Assembly: GCA_017654935.2 (NCBI GenBank)
Contig: CM065711.1
Coordinates: 28,544,708-28,608,707, forward strand
Origin: Phymorhynchus buccinoides
Lineage: Eukaryota > Mollusca > Gastropoda > Neogastropoda > Raphitomidae
Direction: 5' to 3'
DNA length: 64,000 nt
How positions within the stretch are numbered: the first letter of the stretch is position 1; the number at the start of each line of letters is the position of its first letter. Below the pieces are notes generated by a model. That model ran no database searches. It was not told where the DNA came from and was given only the letters and a program-made list of their open reading frames with translations. Positions 1 through 12,070 of the stretch are shown one piece after another. A program made the translations under genes and the position numbers.

Positions 1-45
1 GTACAGGGGATTTTTTCCTCTCATTCTGCACTAGGCCTTAACGGT

Positions 46-56
46 CTGAACGTGGA

Positions 57-87
<31 letters not shown>

Positions 88-292
88 CGTGTGCCCATGC
101 ACTTAGCATACGTTAAACCCAGTGGCAACGAAAAAATTGTCATTTGGTCAAAATTTACCCACCCACCCCTCATCAATTTTTAATGGGTGGCGCGCCTCTG
201 GCTGCGACGCGCTCTCCAGGTGGGAGCAACCCAAATTTCACAGAGACGCCTCTGTTACTATAAAGTACCTAATACCTAATACCTAAAAAAAA
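46..292 (+). repeat. Dispersed retroposon 3' end, mollusc type
   Basis: The stretch runs from the motif GGAGTCTTTCGGATGAGACG through GGTGGCGCGCC and CTCTCCAGGTGGGAGCAACC to a tail of three CTAATAC-like units. I recognise this layout from memory as the 3' end of a very abundant mollusc retroposon; the family name is not certain. Its last ~100 bases recur inverted at 57303-57402 and 36236-36335, which proves inside this window that it is dispersed. The tail repeats suggest insertion by reverse transcription. Confidence 0.6.
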
Positions 293-330
293 GTATTTAA
301 TTTTTTGGAAGAGAGAGAAAATGAAAACAA

Positions 331-331
331 G

Positions 332-391
<60 letters not shown>

Positions 392-401
392 GAGAGAGGG
401 G

Positions 402-462
<61 letters not shown>
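331..462. repeat. Compound microsatellite (GA)n(GT)n
   Basis: About 100 bases of GA repeats with a few G-run interruptions pass directly into about 30 bases of GT repeats. The open frames across it are artefacts of the repeat. Confidence 0.9.
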
Positions 463-840
463 AATTGATTCCAAGGACACCCTATCAAAACAGTGCAATC
501 CCTTTCAATTGGACAATAACTTAATGATACCTGTGGCCATCAAAAAAATTCATAATGTCCTTACAGTTATAAAATCGCGACTGAGCGGCGAATTTGCATG
601 ACACTTTTACATTTCTTTAAACTACCCTTTTCTGATAACCAAGCACAATTTCAAATGTTTTGGCTTTGATTCCTGTGGAGAGGATAGAGCGGTGGGAAAG
701 ATAGTGAGACGACTAGAGGAACCAGCGTGGACATATAAGGAGAAAAAAAAGAGTTTTGCACAGGCAGTTTTTTTGTTGTTTGTTGTTTTTTCAAACTGAC
801 ATTACTGTTCTCATTTCCCAATTATATTATTTCGCTTTCC
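463..840. other. Unremarkable non-coding sequence
   Basis: Normal-looking sequence follows the microsatellite. I see no exon, splice signals in a useful arrangement, or repeat I recognise. Confidence 0.5.
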
Positions 841-1290
841 AAATTATTTTTCCTTTTTTTTCCTCCTAGCCCTTCCTTTCCTTCCTTCTTCCCCTCCTTT
901 TCCTCTTCTTACCTTCCTTCCTTTTCACTCCTGAAAAAAAAGGGGCTTTCAAGATTCCCCTCCCTGAACCTTCCCCCCTCCCCCCTTGCCCCCCTTCTCC
1001 CCTTCCTCCCTCCTTCCGTTTCCCATTTATTTGCCTCCCTTCCCCCTTATTTCTCCCTTGCCAGTTCCGTCTTTCCTTTAATTTCCCCTCCTCCTCCTTC
1101 CCCTTGTTCCCTTCCTTCACTTCCCTTCCCTTTTTTCCTTCTTTCCCTAAAAAATAAACCTTCCTGTCCCCTTCCCTTCCCTGGGGCCATTTTCCCTTCC
1201 CTTCCTTTCTCCCTTCCGTTGCCTTTTCCTTTTAACCCCTCCCCTTTCCCCCCCCCCACCCCCCCCCACCTTCCATTTGCCTCTTTTTAA
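841..1290. repeat. Pyrimidine-rich tract
   Basis: About 450 bases of almost pure C and T (CCTT, CCCTTCC runs). It is followed 140 bases later by a long purine tract on the same strand. Either a natural polypyrimidine region or a distorted fold-back read; see findings. Confidence 0.6.
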
Positions 1291-1429
1291 AAACTAAAAG
1301 TTGGCTGAAGCGGACGAACCCCAACCAACCCCTTAGGACAAGGACCGTTACGGTCCCAAATTCCATACTAAAAGAACCCCCCCCCCTCACATGAGAGGAA
1401 GCTTGCTAAGACTATTTTGTTACTGGGAA

Positions 1430-2785
1430 CAAGAACTACCGGGAGAAAGGTATAACGCAAGAAGATTTTCAAAGAGGGTGGAAAGGATGGGGAGGTAATG
1501 AATAGAAGCAAAAAAAAAAAATAAAAAGAAGAGAGAAGGGATCCCATGAAGTTGGGGGGGAGTAGGAGAACGACGAAACGCTAGGGGGGGTGAGTTGGGG
1601 AACTTTATTTTAATAGCAAGAAGTTGAGAAGAACCACGATGTGGCGGAGCCCTAAAAAATGACGGCTTTTTAAGAGGTTTTTTGGGAAGGAATTAGAAGG
1701 GAAAAAGATCTCCCCCTACTTTGGAGAGGAAGGGCCTTTTTTTTAGAGAAAAAGAAGTTTGGAGTTGATGTTTCAAGGGGAAAGAGGAGAGAGGGAGGTC
1801 CACCTGAAAAGTCCAAAAGTGGGGGGGGGGGGGGAAGATTGCAGAAGGAGAAAGAAGAGAACAATTGAAGGAGAGATAGAGCGAATAAAAAAGACAAAGC
1901 GAGTTGAAGGATTTTTTTTTTCGAAAGGGAATGACATACCGTATATTAGAGAAAGAAATGTGGAAGGAGAAAAAGGTGGCACCCCTAGTTGTAGAAGGGG
2001 AGAAAAGAAGTTCAGGTTGGGGGGGGGGAGAAAGTACAAGAATGAAATGGTACAAGGGTGAACTCACAGAACAAAAAAAAGGGTTGAGTGCTGGATAAGA
2101 TACAAAAGGAGGGGGGGGTTTAGCAAGCAAATAAGAAAAAGAGGGCAAGAAAGGTTAAGAGGGACGTTTTTAAAAGAGAGGGGAAGAAGAAGCCTTCCTT
2201 TTTAGAGAAGTAGGGAAGGGAAGAGAAGACAGGGGAAAGAACAGAATAAAAAGTTTTAAGAGAAAATAGAGTGTAGGAGGTTTAACGGGGGGGGTTATGA
2301 GAGTAGATAAAGAAGAGGACTGTCCCCCCCCCAGGAAAGAAGAGGAAGAAGTTGAGAATGGATAACGATCACATACGAAGTAGAAAGGGGGGGGGAAAAG
2401 AAAGAAAGATTTTGGGGGACTGCCCTTAAATCAAGAAGACAGGACGGGAGAATTACCAGAGTGATGAAAAAGGTGAACTGGAAAGAAAAAAGTGAAAGTG
2501 AGGGGGGGGGGGGGGGGGTAATGAAGTGGAGAGAGGAGGTTTTTTATTCCTTCATATTTTTTTTAGAAAGTAGTGTGGGAAGGAAGTGAGGATCAAAGTT
2601 TTTCATTTAAAGAAAAGAAGAGAGAAGAATTTGGGGGAGAAAAGAGATCTATTTTTTTTTTTTGAATTCCAAATTGCTGCTTTTGTTTTTTTTGAGGGGG
2701 CGGTTTTTTTTTTGTTTTTTTCCCACTTAATTGCAAGAGATGAAAGGGGGGGGGGGGGGGAGGAGAAGGCACTGCCCCCATAAGT
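1430..2785. repeat. Purine-rich tract
   Basis: About 1.35 kb rich in GA, GAA and GGA with G runs up to 17. There is no coding signal, and the long frames are poly-Lys/Glu/Gly translations. It is the compositional mirror of the pyrimidine tract just before it. Confidence 0.6.
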
Positions 2786-5700
2786 AAACCCCGGGTACAA
2801 TGCCCGGGTCCAATATTCCCCGATTAGGTAAAAAATGAAGCAAACCCTAATAGTCCTGTTTGGGTTTGTTTGTTTTTAGGGGATTTAAGAAAACCTCGGG
2901 ACTTTTTACTGAAAACCCGCAGAACTGCCCTCCCGGGGGGGGGGAATAGATCAGTTAATACAAGGGTTTATAAGAGAGGGTGAACCAAGAAGAAGGAGGG
3001 GGGGGGGAGTACAGAATATTTGTCCCCAGATTGTGTCCTGGGGGTTGGGGGAAGGAGGAAACGTTAGGAGGTGGGGGGGGGAGGAAAAAAATCCGATTTA
3101 GGTTGGGTTTTTTTGAAAGACTTTGTTGGCGGTTGGCCCAATTAATAGGGAGAGTATAGTTTTTGGGACCTGAGGCGTACAAAACCCCAACCGGCAAATG
3201 AACAGAAAGATTCGAAACACTTTTGTAAACCAAATAATTTAACAAAAAAAATCGGGAAAAAAACCCCCTTTAACTGTTGTTTCGGTACTGCCCCTCCGGG
3301 CAATTTTGCCCTCCCAGGATTGTTTTTCTAAACATGTGGGTTCCCCCCCACCATAAAGCGAGTTAATATTAACAAAACCCCCGTTCCCCTCCCCCCGTTA
3401 AAATGCCTTTTTTTTGTATTGCAGACAAGAGGAAACCGTTTGTTTTCAGACTCTTCCCCATTGAAATGCCACTCTCATTAGTCCCTTTTTTTTTAGGTTT
3501 TTTTTACCCCGGTGGAGAGTTTTTGGGGGGCTTTTTCCCCCCGGTTTTGGGGACATCCACTTTTTTTTTAGACCCAAAAGCTCCACCGTCTTTGTTAAAA
3601 TAACAAAGAAAATGGGGGGGGGGGCCCCGCCCCCCCCCTTTTTTTTGTACCCTAAAACCAATTTATTTTTTTTAAATGTTTTTTTTTGGGTTTTTTTAAT
3701 AATTAAAATACCCCCCCCCCCCCCCAATTTTTTTTTTTTAAACCTCATTAAAACTGCCCAAAACTTTTTAATGGACCCTTTGGGACATCCCAAGCAACAA
3801 GAAGCCCCCATTTCCCACCTTCCCTAGGCCCTTGAAAGATTTTTTTCCCGATAGTTTTTTCATGCCCATTTTTGCTTTATGTGGGTTTGCCCAATTTAAC
3901 TTGATAAAGTGTTGTTGTTTTTTTTATTTTGTGTTAATTAAAACAAAGCCAGACCTTTTTTTTTATGAATTTGCTTTTTTTTTTTTTTTTCAATTTTGAG
4001 CGAGCCTCCGACCTTTGTTGTTTTTTCGACCCCCTTGTTGAATTCCCTATTCCCCCATTTGGGGTTGTTTTAAAATGCATTTTTTAAATTTTGTCCATAC
4101 CCTTTTTTTTTTTGTTTTTTTTAAAATTTTGTAAACCCGTTTTTTTTCGCGTTATTGTTTTTTTTTTTTCCCCCTTTTACCCCCCTAGGGTTCCAACGAT
4201 TTTGGTTTAAATGACAAATTTTCCACTAGCAAGTGGGGTTTGGCCCCCCATAGGGCGCCCCCTGCCGGTTCAGTAAATACGTTTTCTCCCACCCTATTTT
4301 GTTCATTCCATAATTGGGATTTTAGGTTTTTAACTTTTTCCCTGTAAAGGGTTATTTGTTTACGATATTAAGTTGAATGTTTGTTGGCGGGTTTTTTGGC
4401 CCCAAGCCCTGGCCCCGAAGGAAGGGAATTTGTCCCAGAGGCGTGGCCTTTTGTTGTTTTTCCTCCCCCCCCCCACGTAAAATATACTACCTGTTTGTGT
4501 AATTTTTACAAGATTCCGTTAGATTGTGTAAAGTGGGTGGTAACGAAAAAAAACCGGGTTTTTTTTGTAAAACCCTTCCCAGTAAAATTCCTGGTTTCCC
4601 CAGTTAATAATTGAAAACTTTGTCCAGTAAATATTTTATACCAAAGTTGTTGTTTCCGACTGTTAATGTTGGGTTTTTTTGTTACCCCCCCGCAGTCCTG
4701 TCCCCCGTCCCGGACCGTTCCTGGGCCAGACCAAGCCTTTTTCCACAAAAAATGGGGCCCCCCGGAATTTACTCCCCCCAAGGTCCTGTGACCGAGTTAC
4801 CTCCCTAAGAAGAAATTCAAAAAAATCCTCCAGAGCAAAAAATTTCCGTGGCCCAATTTAAGAGTTTGTTTTAAGTCTCGACTTAAACCCTGGGTCCCCA
4901 AATTTACCATCGTGACAACTGGCCCGAAGACTCCGGAAGCATTTGCCCTCCAGCCCCCCCCAACTTTTTTTTCCCACCACCTTGTTTTATCTAAAAATAA
5001 TTAAAAAGCGTCCCAAACCCTTGATTGTCAACTGTTTGCTAAGAACGACTTTGAACCGAAAAAACCCAAAGAAACCCGGTTGTGGTTGGAGGATTCCCCC
5101 CCACCAGAAATTCAGGGCTTTTTTATTGGCACATTAGGACAACGAGAGTTGCGGGACCTTTTTAAACCAGTGGGGTGGTCCCCTCCCCTTAAATTTCTAG
5201 AAGGACCTTCAACGCCAGCATGTTTGGCTAACATTATACCCAAAGTCCCCCAACATAATTAACTTTCAGTTTTTTGTTTGTCCTGTTTTGCTTTCCTCCC
5301 TGGTAATGAGTTGAATCATTTGGTGTTTCAATGGGTAATTTCCTATTTTGGGAAAATTTCCTGTTGTTTTTTCCAAAGAACCAGAATGGTCAAAGGAATT
5401 TATGTTTTTTTTAAATATAAAAGCCTTGATGTGGAAGGGTTTTTATGTAAACGAAACCCAAATTTGAATAATAGAACATTGGGGGCCCCTGTCTTTTTCT
5501 TAAACCCCGGATCCAATTGATGAGAGTGCACCCCACCCTTTTAGTTTTACGAAATTTTGGGGGAATAAAATGAAACATATCCAAGGTGGGGGGGGTGCCA
5601 GTTAAAACCCCCACTTTTTTGTACTGTACACCCCTTAAACGCTTTAAAAAAATTCTGAAACGGACACTGGTTTTTTTGTGGTACCTGCAATATTTTCTAT

Positions 5701-8340
5701 TTCCCCCCCCCCCCCCCTTTAAACGCCATATGGGGGTGCCCCCCCCCCCCCCCCCCACCCTTTTGCCCCCCACCCCCCCCCCCCCCTTGAACCCTTAAAA
5801 TTAATTATCCTGGGACTACCAGTCATGGGCCCCCCCCCCCCCCCCCCCTTTATGCAAAACCCCTAGTCCCTCCCCCTCACCGAAACAAGCCTGCCCCCCA
5901 GAATAAACAATTATAACAAAAACCCCCTGTTTGCTTTTAAAATAATATTGGTAGTTTTTTTCTGCGTTTCACCTTTAGCCCACCCCTTCGTCTTTGAAAA
6001 AAATTCTTGTTTTTTTTTTGTTGTTTGCTCTGCGGTGGGTAAAAAAGGCAAATGTCCATTTTTCTTGGCCCCCAGTTTGTTTGAAACCCCAACATAAATA
6101 AATATTTTTCCCCCTAACGGTAAAAAAATTCCCTGGAAAAAAAAGTGCGGCCTTTCATTCTGTTACCCGTCTAAAATAAACGGAACAAAAAAATTATCGT
6201 TAGTGGGGGGGGGGTCACCTGTGTTTTCATACCCCAGGTACCAAGACCCCAACCCTTCCCCCCCCTTTTTTCATGGCCTTTGAAATTTTTTGATTTTTTT
6301 GTGTGAAACACACCCGCAAGGTTGGCCGCCCCCTCCGTAATTCCCCCCCCACCCCCCCCCCCCCCCCCCCCCTAAATGACCCCCCCCCCCGCCTTTCCTG
6401 GTTTAAATTAAAAATGGAAAATTGTAACAAACAGTGGGCGTTTGTAAGTTACTTTTTGGTATGGGAATGTTTGTGTGTTTTATTGAGTCCCCCAGCCTAT
6501 TTTCCATCAATTCATTAATTTTTTGTCACACCTTCTCAACGCTCCCCTTTTTCCTTTTTAAAACCTCCCCTTCCCCTTTTTTTCCTTTTTTGTTTTTTAT
6601 TTTTCCCAAACCAAGTCAATCTTATTAGTTTTTGCTATCAAGACACACTCCTTTGACCACTGCAGTTTAAGGTTCCCCTCCGCTCGCTTACCCACTTGAA
6701 TCCCCGTCCACAATAAAAGTGGGCCAAACCAAATCAATAATGATTTTAATTACCCTTGTCCCGCCCTTACCACCCCGCAAGTTTTTCACCCCCTTGCTTT
6801 ATAGGACCCAGTGGGGCACCACCGCAACTGTTTTTGTTTTTAAGTGTTTCCCCCTAATTTTTCCCCCTATAATTGTTTCCCTGTCATCCCTGGGCCCTAG
6901 ATTTTTTGTGGGCCATGCGCCCCTCAAATGTTTTTAGTTGAGGTCCAAAAACCCTTAACTTTTTTCCCGTGTCCCCTATTAAACGGGGGAGTTCGGGACT
7001 TTTTTTTAAGTCTCCCCCTTAGATTTCCTGGAATGTGATAAATGGATGCATTATTCAAGTTAAAATGGTTGGCCCACCTAAATTAGAATCACCCTTTGGG
7101 GGGGGTTACAAATGAGAAAAAGTGGTTTCTCCCCAACGTTGTTCCCCCATTTAGGGGTTTACCTTTTGGGGTTTAAATAGGGGGCCCTTGTTTTTCTGGT
7201 GTAATATAAAGAGAAGAAGTAAAGATTACCACACTTGGTGGAAGTTTGTTGTTTAACCAATTTGTTTTTTCTCATAAGTCTTTCCCTATAATGTTGTGTA
7301 TGGTCTCTTTATACCCCCCCGTGTATTTTCTGTGGCTCCTGCCCCTGTGCATTATCTACTTGGGGGTGTTTTGACTCACCCTTTGGTTTGTGGTTTTTTT
7401 TTTTGTTTTGGTGGTACCTTATTGTGTTTTTTTGGGGGGAGGCGTTAACCTTGTTTGTCCCGTGAAACCTGGCGGCTTTTGCCTGTGTGCGCCCGGTGCG
7501 TTGAGGAACGTAAAAAAAAACGCAAGGTCCTGTTAAGTTTGACTTTTTTTCCGAAAATTCGGATATGAAAGAGGTCACCCGGCTGGGTGGAGGAGAAGGA
7601 ATACAGATACCTTCGGACGACCCTACTTGGTTGCGGTCATTTTTTTAGTCGTACTCGGTTCCACCACCCTTCACTGCATCGTCCTGCCACTTTGTCTCAT
7701 CTTTTGTATTAGTGTTCCTGATCTTAACTTCTCTTTTTAGATATCTTAAGACCACCCCGCCCCTTTTGTGTTGTTTTTTTTAAGTTGGTTTCGCCGACCG
7801 CCAAAATTATTACAGTGGGATTAAGCCCTTTTAATTTATTGGTTGTTTTTATTTTATTATTCACTCTGACATCCCCCTTTTGTTTTTAATGGTTCCTTAT
7901 TAGAAAATCCAAATGTGTTCCTTGCCCCTTGTCCCGTGGTCAGTGAATGGGGTTTAGCGGTGTGTTGGGAAAAGTGCCGAGTGGGTCCCATGCCCTGGGG
8001 GGGGTTGGGTGGGGTTGGGTGGTTGATTGGTTTTGTTGATAATGCCCTTTGGGGACCCATTGAATCACAATAGTTGTGAGAGGGGGTTATTTTTCATCGT
8101 TTGTCGAATCACGCCGAAAACAAAACATCCTTAATTTTTATCAATTCTCCCTCTGAAACTTTTCACACTTGATATTCCCCGAACTGGCCTGATTCAAAGG
8201 AACCAAACGTTTCGTTTCCCAGCATCAGGCGTGATATGGTTTCTTGGGTGGGAAAATTTGAACTTGACACGATACAGCCAACGCGCTAAACCCACTGTGG
8301 CTCCACTTTGTTACACCCACTACACTTACTAACTGGGAAA
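2786..8340. other. Homopolymer-distorted sequence, no gene seen
   Basis: C and T runs are everywhere, with short islands that look natural. No frame longer than about 120 codons exists and none resembles a protein family. I see nothing annotatable. Confidence 0.6.
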
Positions 8341-9000
8341 CATCAACTATCTTCTTACTTAAACTAACCTACTACTCGGGGGGGGGACCTACTGTATTGG
8401 GTTTTTGTTTTTAGTGTAGGTTGTTTTTGATCTATCTACATAATTACTACTACTTATTTTTTAACTTTCTTCCAAGACTCCTTTATCCTTTTTATACTAC
8501 TCCCACACCTTTTACTTCTACTTTATTTTAAAAACTACTCTTACTTCTTCTTGGTACTACTACCTACGTACGACTACTACTAAGTTTTACTTACTACCTA
8601 CCTACTACTAATACTACTACTACTATTACTAATACTACTATTACTACTTTGTTTGTGGGGGTTTTACTTGGTGTTATTACTACTGTCTTACTTTCTACTT
8701 ACTACTTACTACTTACTACTGTGTTGCACCCCCCTTTCTACTTCTAATGGGTTTTAACCTCCCTTTTTTACTGGGGAAAACTACTTGGGTACTACTCTCT
8801 GCTTGCTGTGGGCTTTGGGTTTGGGCTGCTGCCTTTTTTGTGGGTCTAACTTACTACTATATTCCTTGGACTACTTACTACTCCTACTAATAACCTTCTG
8901 TCCGTTTTCTTTACCTCCGACTACTGAACTAGTCCTACCCCTGCTAGGTTAAAGTCCGTCCTTCCTTCCCTCCTGGGGGGGCCCTACTACTAAGCCATTT
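8341..9000. repeat. TAC/ACT trinucleotide-rich region
   Basis: Dense imperfect TAC repeats (TACTACTAC, TTACTTACTACC) are embedded in T-rich sequence. Other trinucleotide repeats of any length in the window are GAT or AAT type, so this motif class is out of place; see findings for a possible strand-handling artefact. Confidence 0.7.
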
Positions 9001-11561
9001 TTTTAACTTGTCGAACTTTTTTGTTTGTGGTTTTAATTTTCCATCTCTCCTGTGTATTTTGACTGAACTCAAGGTAGGCAATCTATAACAGTCAGTTTAA
9101 GGTCAATTGTGCGTACGAAAGAAAACAATCTTTGCCACCACTTTTACTGGGTACGTTGGCTTCCCAGTCAGCTATCTGTTTTTCTTGAAAAAATGGATTT
9201 ATCCTTCTGGGGAAAAATAGTAAATAAACCTTATTACGCATCTTCCTTTAACACTAATCAAGGGGAGGGGGTAGTGCTATTTTTTTCCAGGGGGTTTTAA
9301 GAATAAAGCACAACATTATGTGAAAAAAATTATACCCAATCACCCGGCTCAAGGTTACCGTTTCTATGCCTCTTGTGTTTAACACCAATTTCCTTTCTTG
9401 GGGTTTTTTTTTTTTTTTTTTTGCTTTTTTTTTAATGGTCGGAGGAATACAAAAAAACCTGATTCTTTTTTTATTTTTTTTTTTTCCAGCTCAGACCCCG
9501 GGGCAGTTTTTACCCTTTGTTTTTTTAATAATTTCAATTTTTATAAAGTTTGTTTATTTTTTGATTGTTTTTTTTTTCTCCCACCCTCTTGGTGCTTTTT
9601 TTTTTTTTCCCCCCTTTTGTTTTACATTTTTTTTTCACAGGTGACCCCCCCCCAATAAATTTTCTTTTTTAAAAAAAGGTTTTTTTTTCCCCCCCCCCAT
9701 TTACACTTTTTAAACTTTCTTTGTGCAGGAGCGAGGGGGGCAACCCAACCCCAAAGCCCAAAAACAAAAAAAAAAACGTCCTTTAATACCCACCCCTTGG
9801 CCACTAAAGGTTCCCTTCCAACACACAAGAAAAAAACCAAACAAACAAGCAGCCAACCAACCATTAATTTTTTTCTTTGGGTTTACCACTTCTGGTTTTT
9901 GATTAGACTTTTCTGGAATCTTCTTAAGATGGCCCCCTTTTTTTTAGATCCTTGTTTTACATTGTAAACCCCTTAGCAGGGTTTTAAAATTTGTTTTTTT
10001 TTTAAAATTTTTTCCATAATAGTAGAACCTCCCTTTGTCAATAAACCGGCCCTGAAAAAAGTTAAAAAAATTTCACTGGCAAAGTATTTTATATTTTTCT
10101 TTTCTTTCCTCTTTTTAACCTGGTTTTTCATGTAAGTGTAAATCAAAAACCTGGGAAAACCCCATTTTTGCTTCCATCGTCCCTCATTGTTTTTATCCGC
10201 CCCCCCTTGGAAAAGAAAAAATGTGTGCCGCTTATACCAAAAACCACCAAAACAACAACACCCCCCAAGCCCAACAAAACCCCCCCCCTTTTTTTCACCT
10301 TTTTCCCAACAACTTTTTCCTTTTTGATCGTATTCCAAACCTGCTTTAACCCTTTCACTATTCCCTTGTAAAATCCTTCTGCACTCTACAATGGTTTAAC
10401 ACAGAAAAACCGGTCTCAGCCAGGCTTCGCTCTTCATGCCTCTCCGAGTCCCTTTTTTCTCTCTCTCTCTCCAGTTCTTTCACTCTAAAAATAAACAGGC
10501 CTTACGCACACATGCACCCCATGGAAAAATCTAGTACATTACATTTATCAACTTTCCTGCCCCACCCTCGCTAATTTTTTTAATGTATTTTATTTTGGAG
10601 ACAGGATTATGGCTCCCCACACACAAAAACATTAATTTCAAAAGTGCTTCAGCCACCACACCACCAACACAAATACACACACACAACACACAACACATTT
10701 TCACCTTTTTTCACAACACAAAACAAGTTGGTTTTTTTTGTTGCCCCCCACCGATTTTCCAGGAAAGTTTTCTAAAACATAACACTTGTGCCCTTAAAAA
10801 ACCATTTTCCAATTTCTGTATGCCCTTTTTTGACCCAATGTTTTTTTTTTTTAATTCGGCAGTACCTCCTTTGTCCCCCCACACCACCCATTTTTTAACA
10901 CTTTTTTGAAATTGGGCCCTGGTTTGTTTTTCCCTAACTTTTATTTTTTTGGTCTGGCCTTTTTTTTTTTTGCCAGACAAACTTAATAGGCATAAAGGGT
11001 CCCCCCCCCCCTGGTGAGCAAGAACCAGCCTTGCATAAAAAAGGAATCCCCACCCCACCAACATTAATCAGGTTTTAGGCCCTAATGGTCCCCCCCCTTT
11101 GTAATATGTTTTTTTTGAAGGAGGCAAGCGTCCCCGGCCGTTTTTATTGCCCTTTGTTTAAAATAAAGAGGCCGGAGGTACAACTTTTCCCCACTCCTTC
11201 CCAGAATTCCAAAAGATGTCCTTGTGGAAATAAAAATGAAGTTCTTAAGCAAACCGTCCCCCAACCCCCCACCAGGTAAATTCTTGTTTTTGACTCCCCC
11301 CCAACACATGTTTTTGATTTTTTTGGTTTATTTAATTGTGGGGTCCCAAAAAGAAACCCCCATTTATATCCTTTTTTTTTTTTTAAACTTATGGAGAATT
11401 TATCAAAAAACGAAAAATTTTGGGGAACAACAAAGAGGTATTGTTTTGGCCTCAGCATTTTTCCCACCCCCCCTGTAGGTAGCGGAAAAGTGGGACCCTA
11501 TCTGAAGTTTGTTTAGTCCCCTGCCCCCCTTAGCCATGACTCCCCCTATTTATGACCCAGG

Positions 11562-11565
<4 letters not shown>

Positions 11566-11610
<45 letters not shown>
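11566..11610. repeat. Poly-T run of about 45 bases
   Basis: One uninterrupted T run in the poor-quality contig. It may be a poly-A tail of a retroposon on the minus strand or homopolymer inflation; no recognisable element body precedes it. Confidence 0.6.
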
Positions 11611-11611
<1 letters not shown>

Positions 11612-11749
11612 GAAACTCCAAAGCCCATTTTTGTCCCCCTAGGCCCCTTTTCCCAAAAGTAAACCTGGCTGAACCCTTTTTTTTCCCCTTTACTAACTAC
11701 AGAAGGGGAGGCCTACCTTTAATTCACAAAAATTTGTGGGACTGGTCCC

Positions 11750-12070
11750 ATAGTGGTGTGGTGTGTGTGGTTGCAAATGAACGTGGTGCGCCGTGTGGTT
11801 CCCGTGTGGGTTGTGTGTGGGTTCAAGAATTGCCGCTGTGTTGGTGGGGTTGTTTCTTTTGTGTGTGTGTGCGAAATGGGGGGTGTTGCGTGCGGGGTTT
11901 GGTGGGGGGGGGGGTGTGGGGGGGGGACTGTGTGTAATGTGTGGGTGGGTGGTGGTACCTTTGGATTTTGCGTTTAACATTTCGCGGTGGGTGGGTTGGG
12001 CCGCGTTGGTTTTGTGCGTGTTTTGTGTGCTACCGCCACAATGGCCGTGCGTGCCGTGGTTGATGCCGTT
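11750..12070. repeat. GT-rich low-complexity block
   Basis: Imperfect GTG/TGTGG repeats on the plus strand with occasional C. The overlapping open frames on both strands are by-products of the repeat and not genes. Confidence 0.55.

Noticed and set aside
305..601. Open frame of Arg/Glu and Val/Cys repeats
   Set aside because: It is a translation of the (GA)n(GT)n microsatellite.
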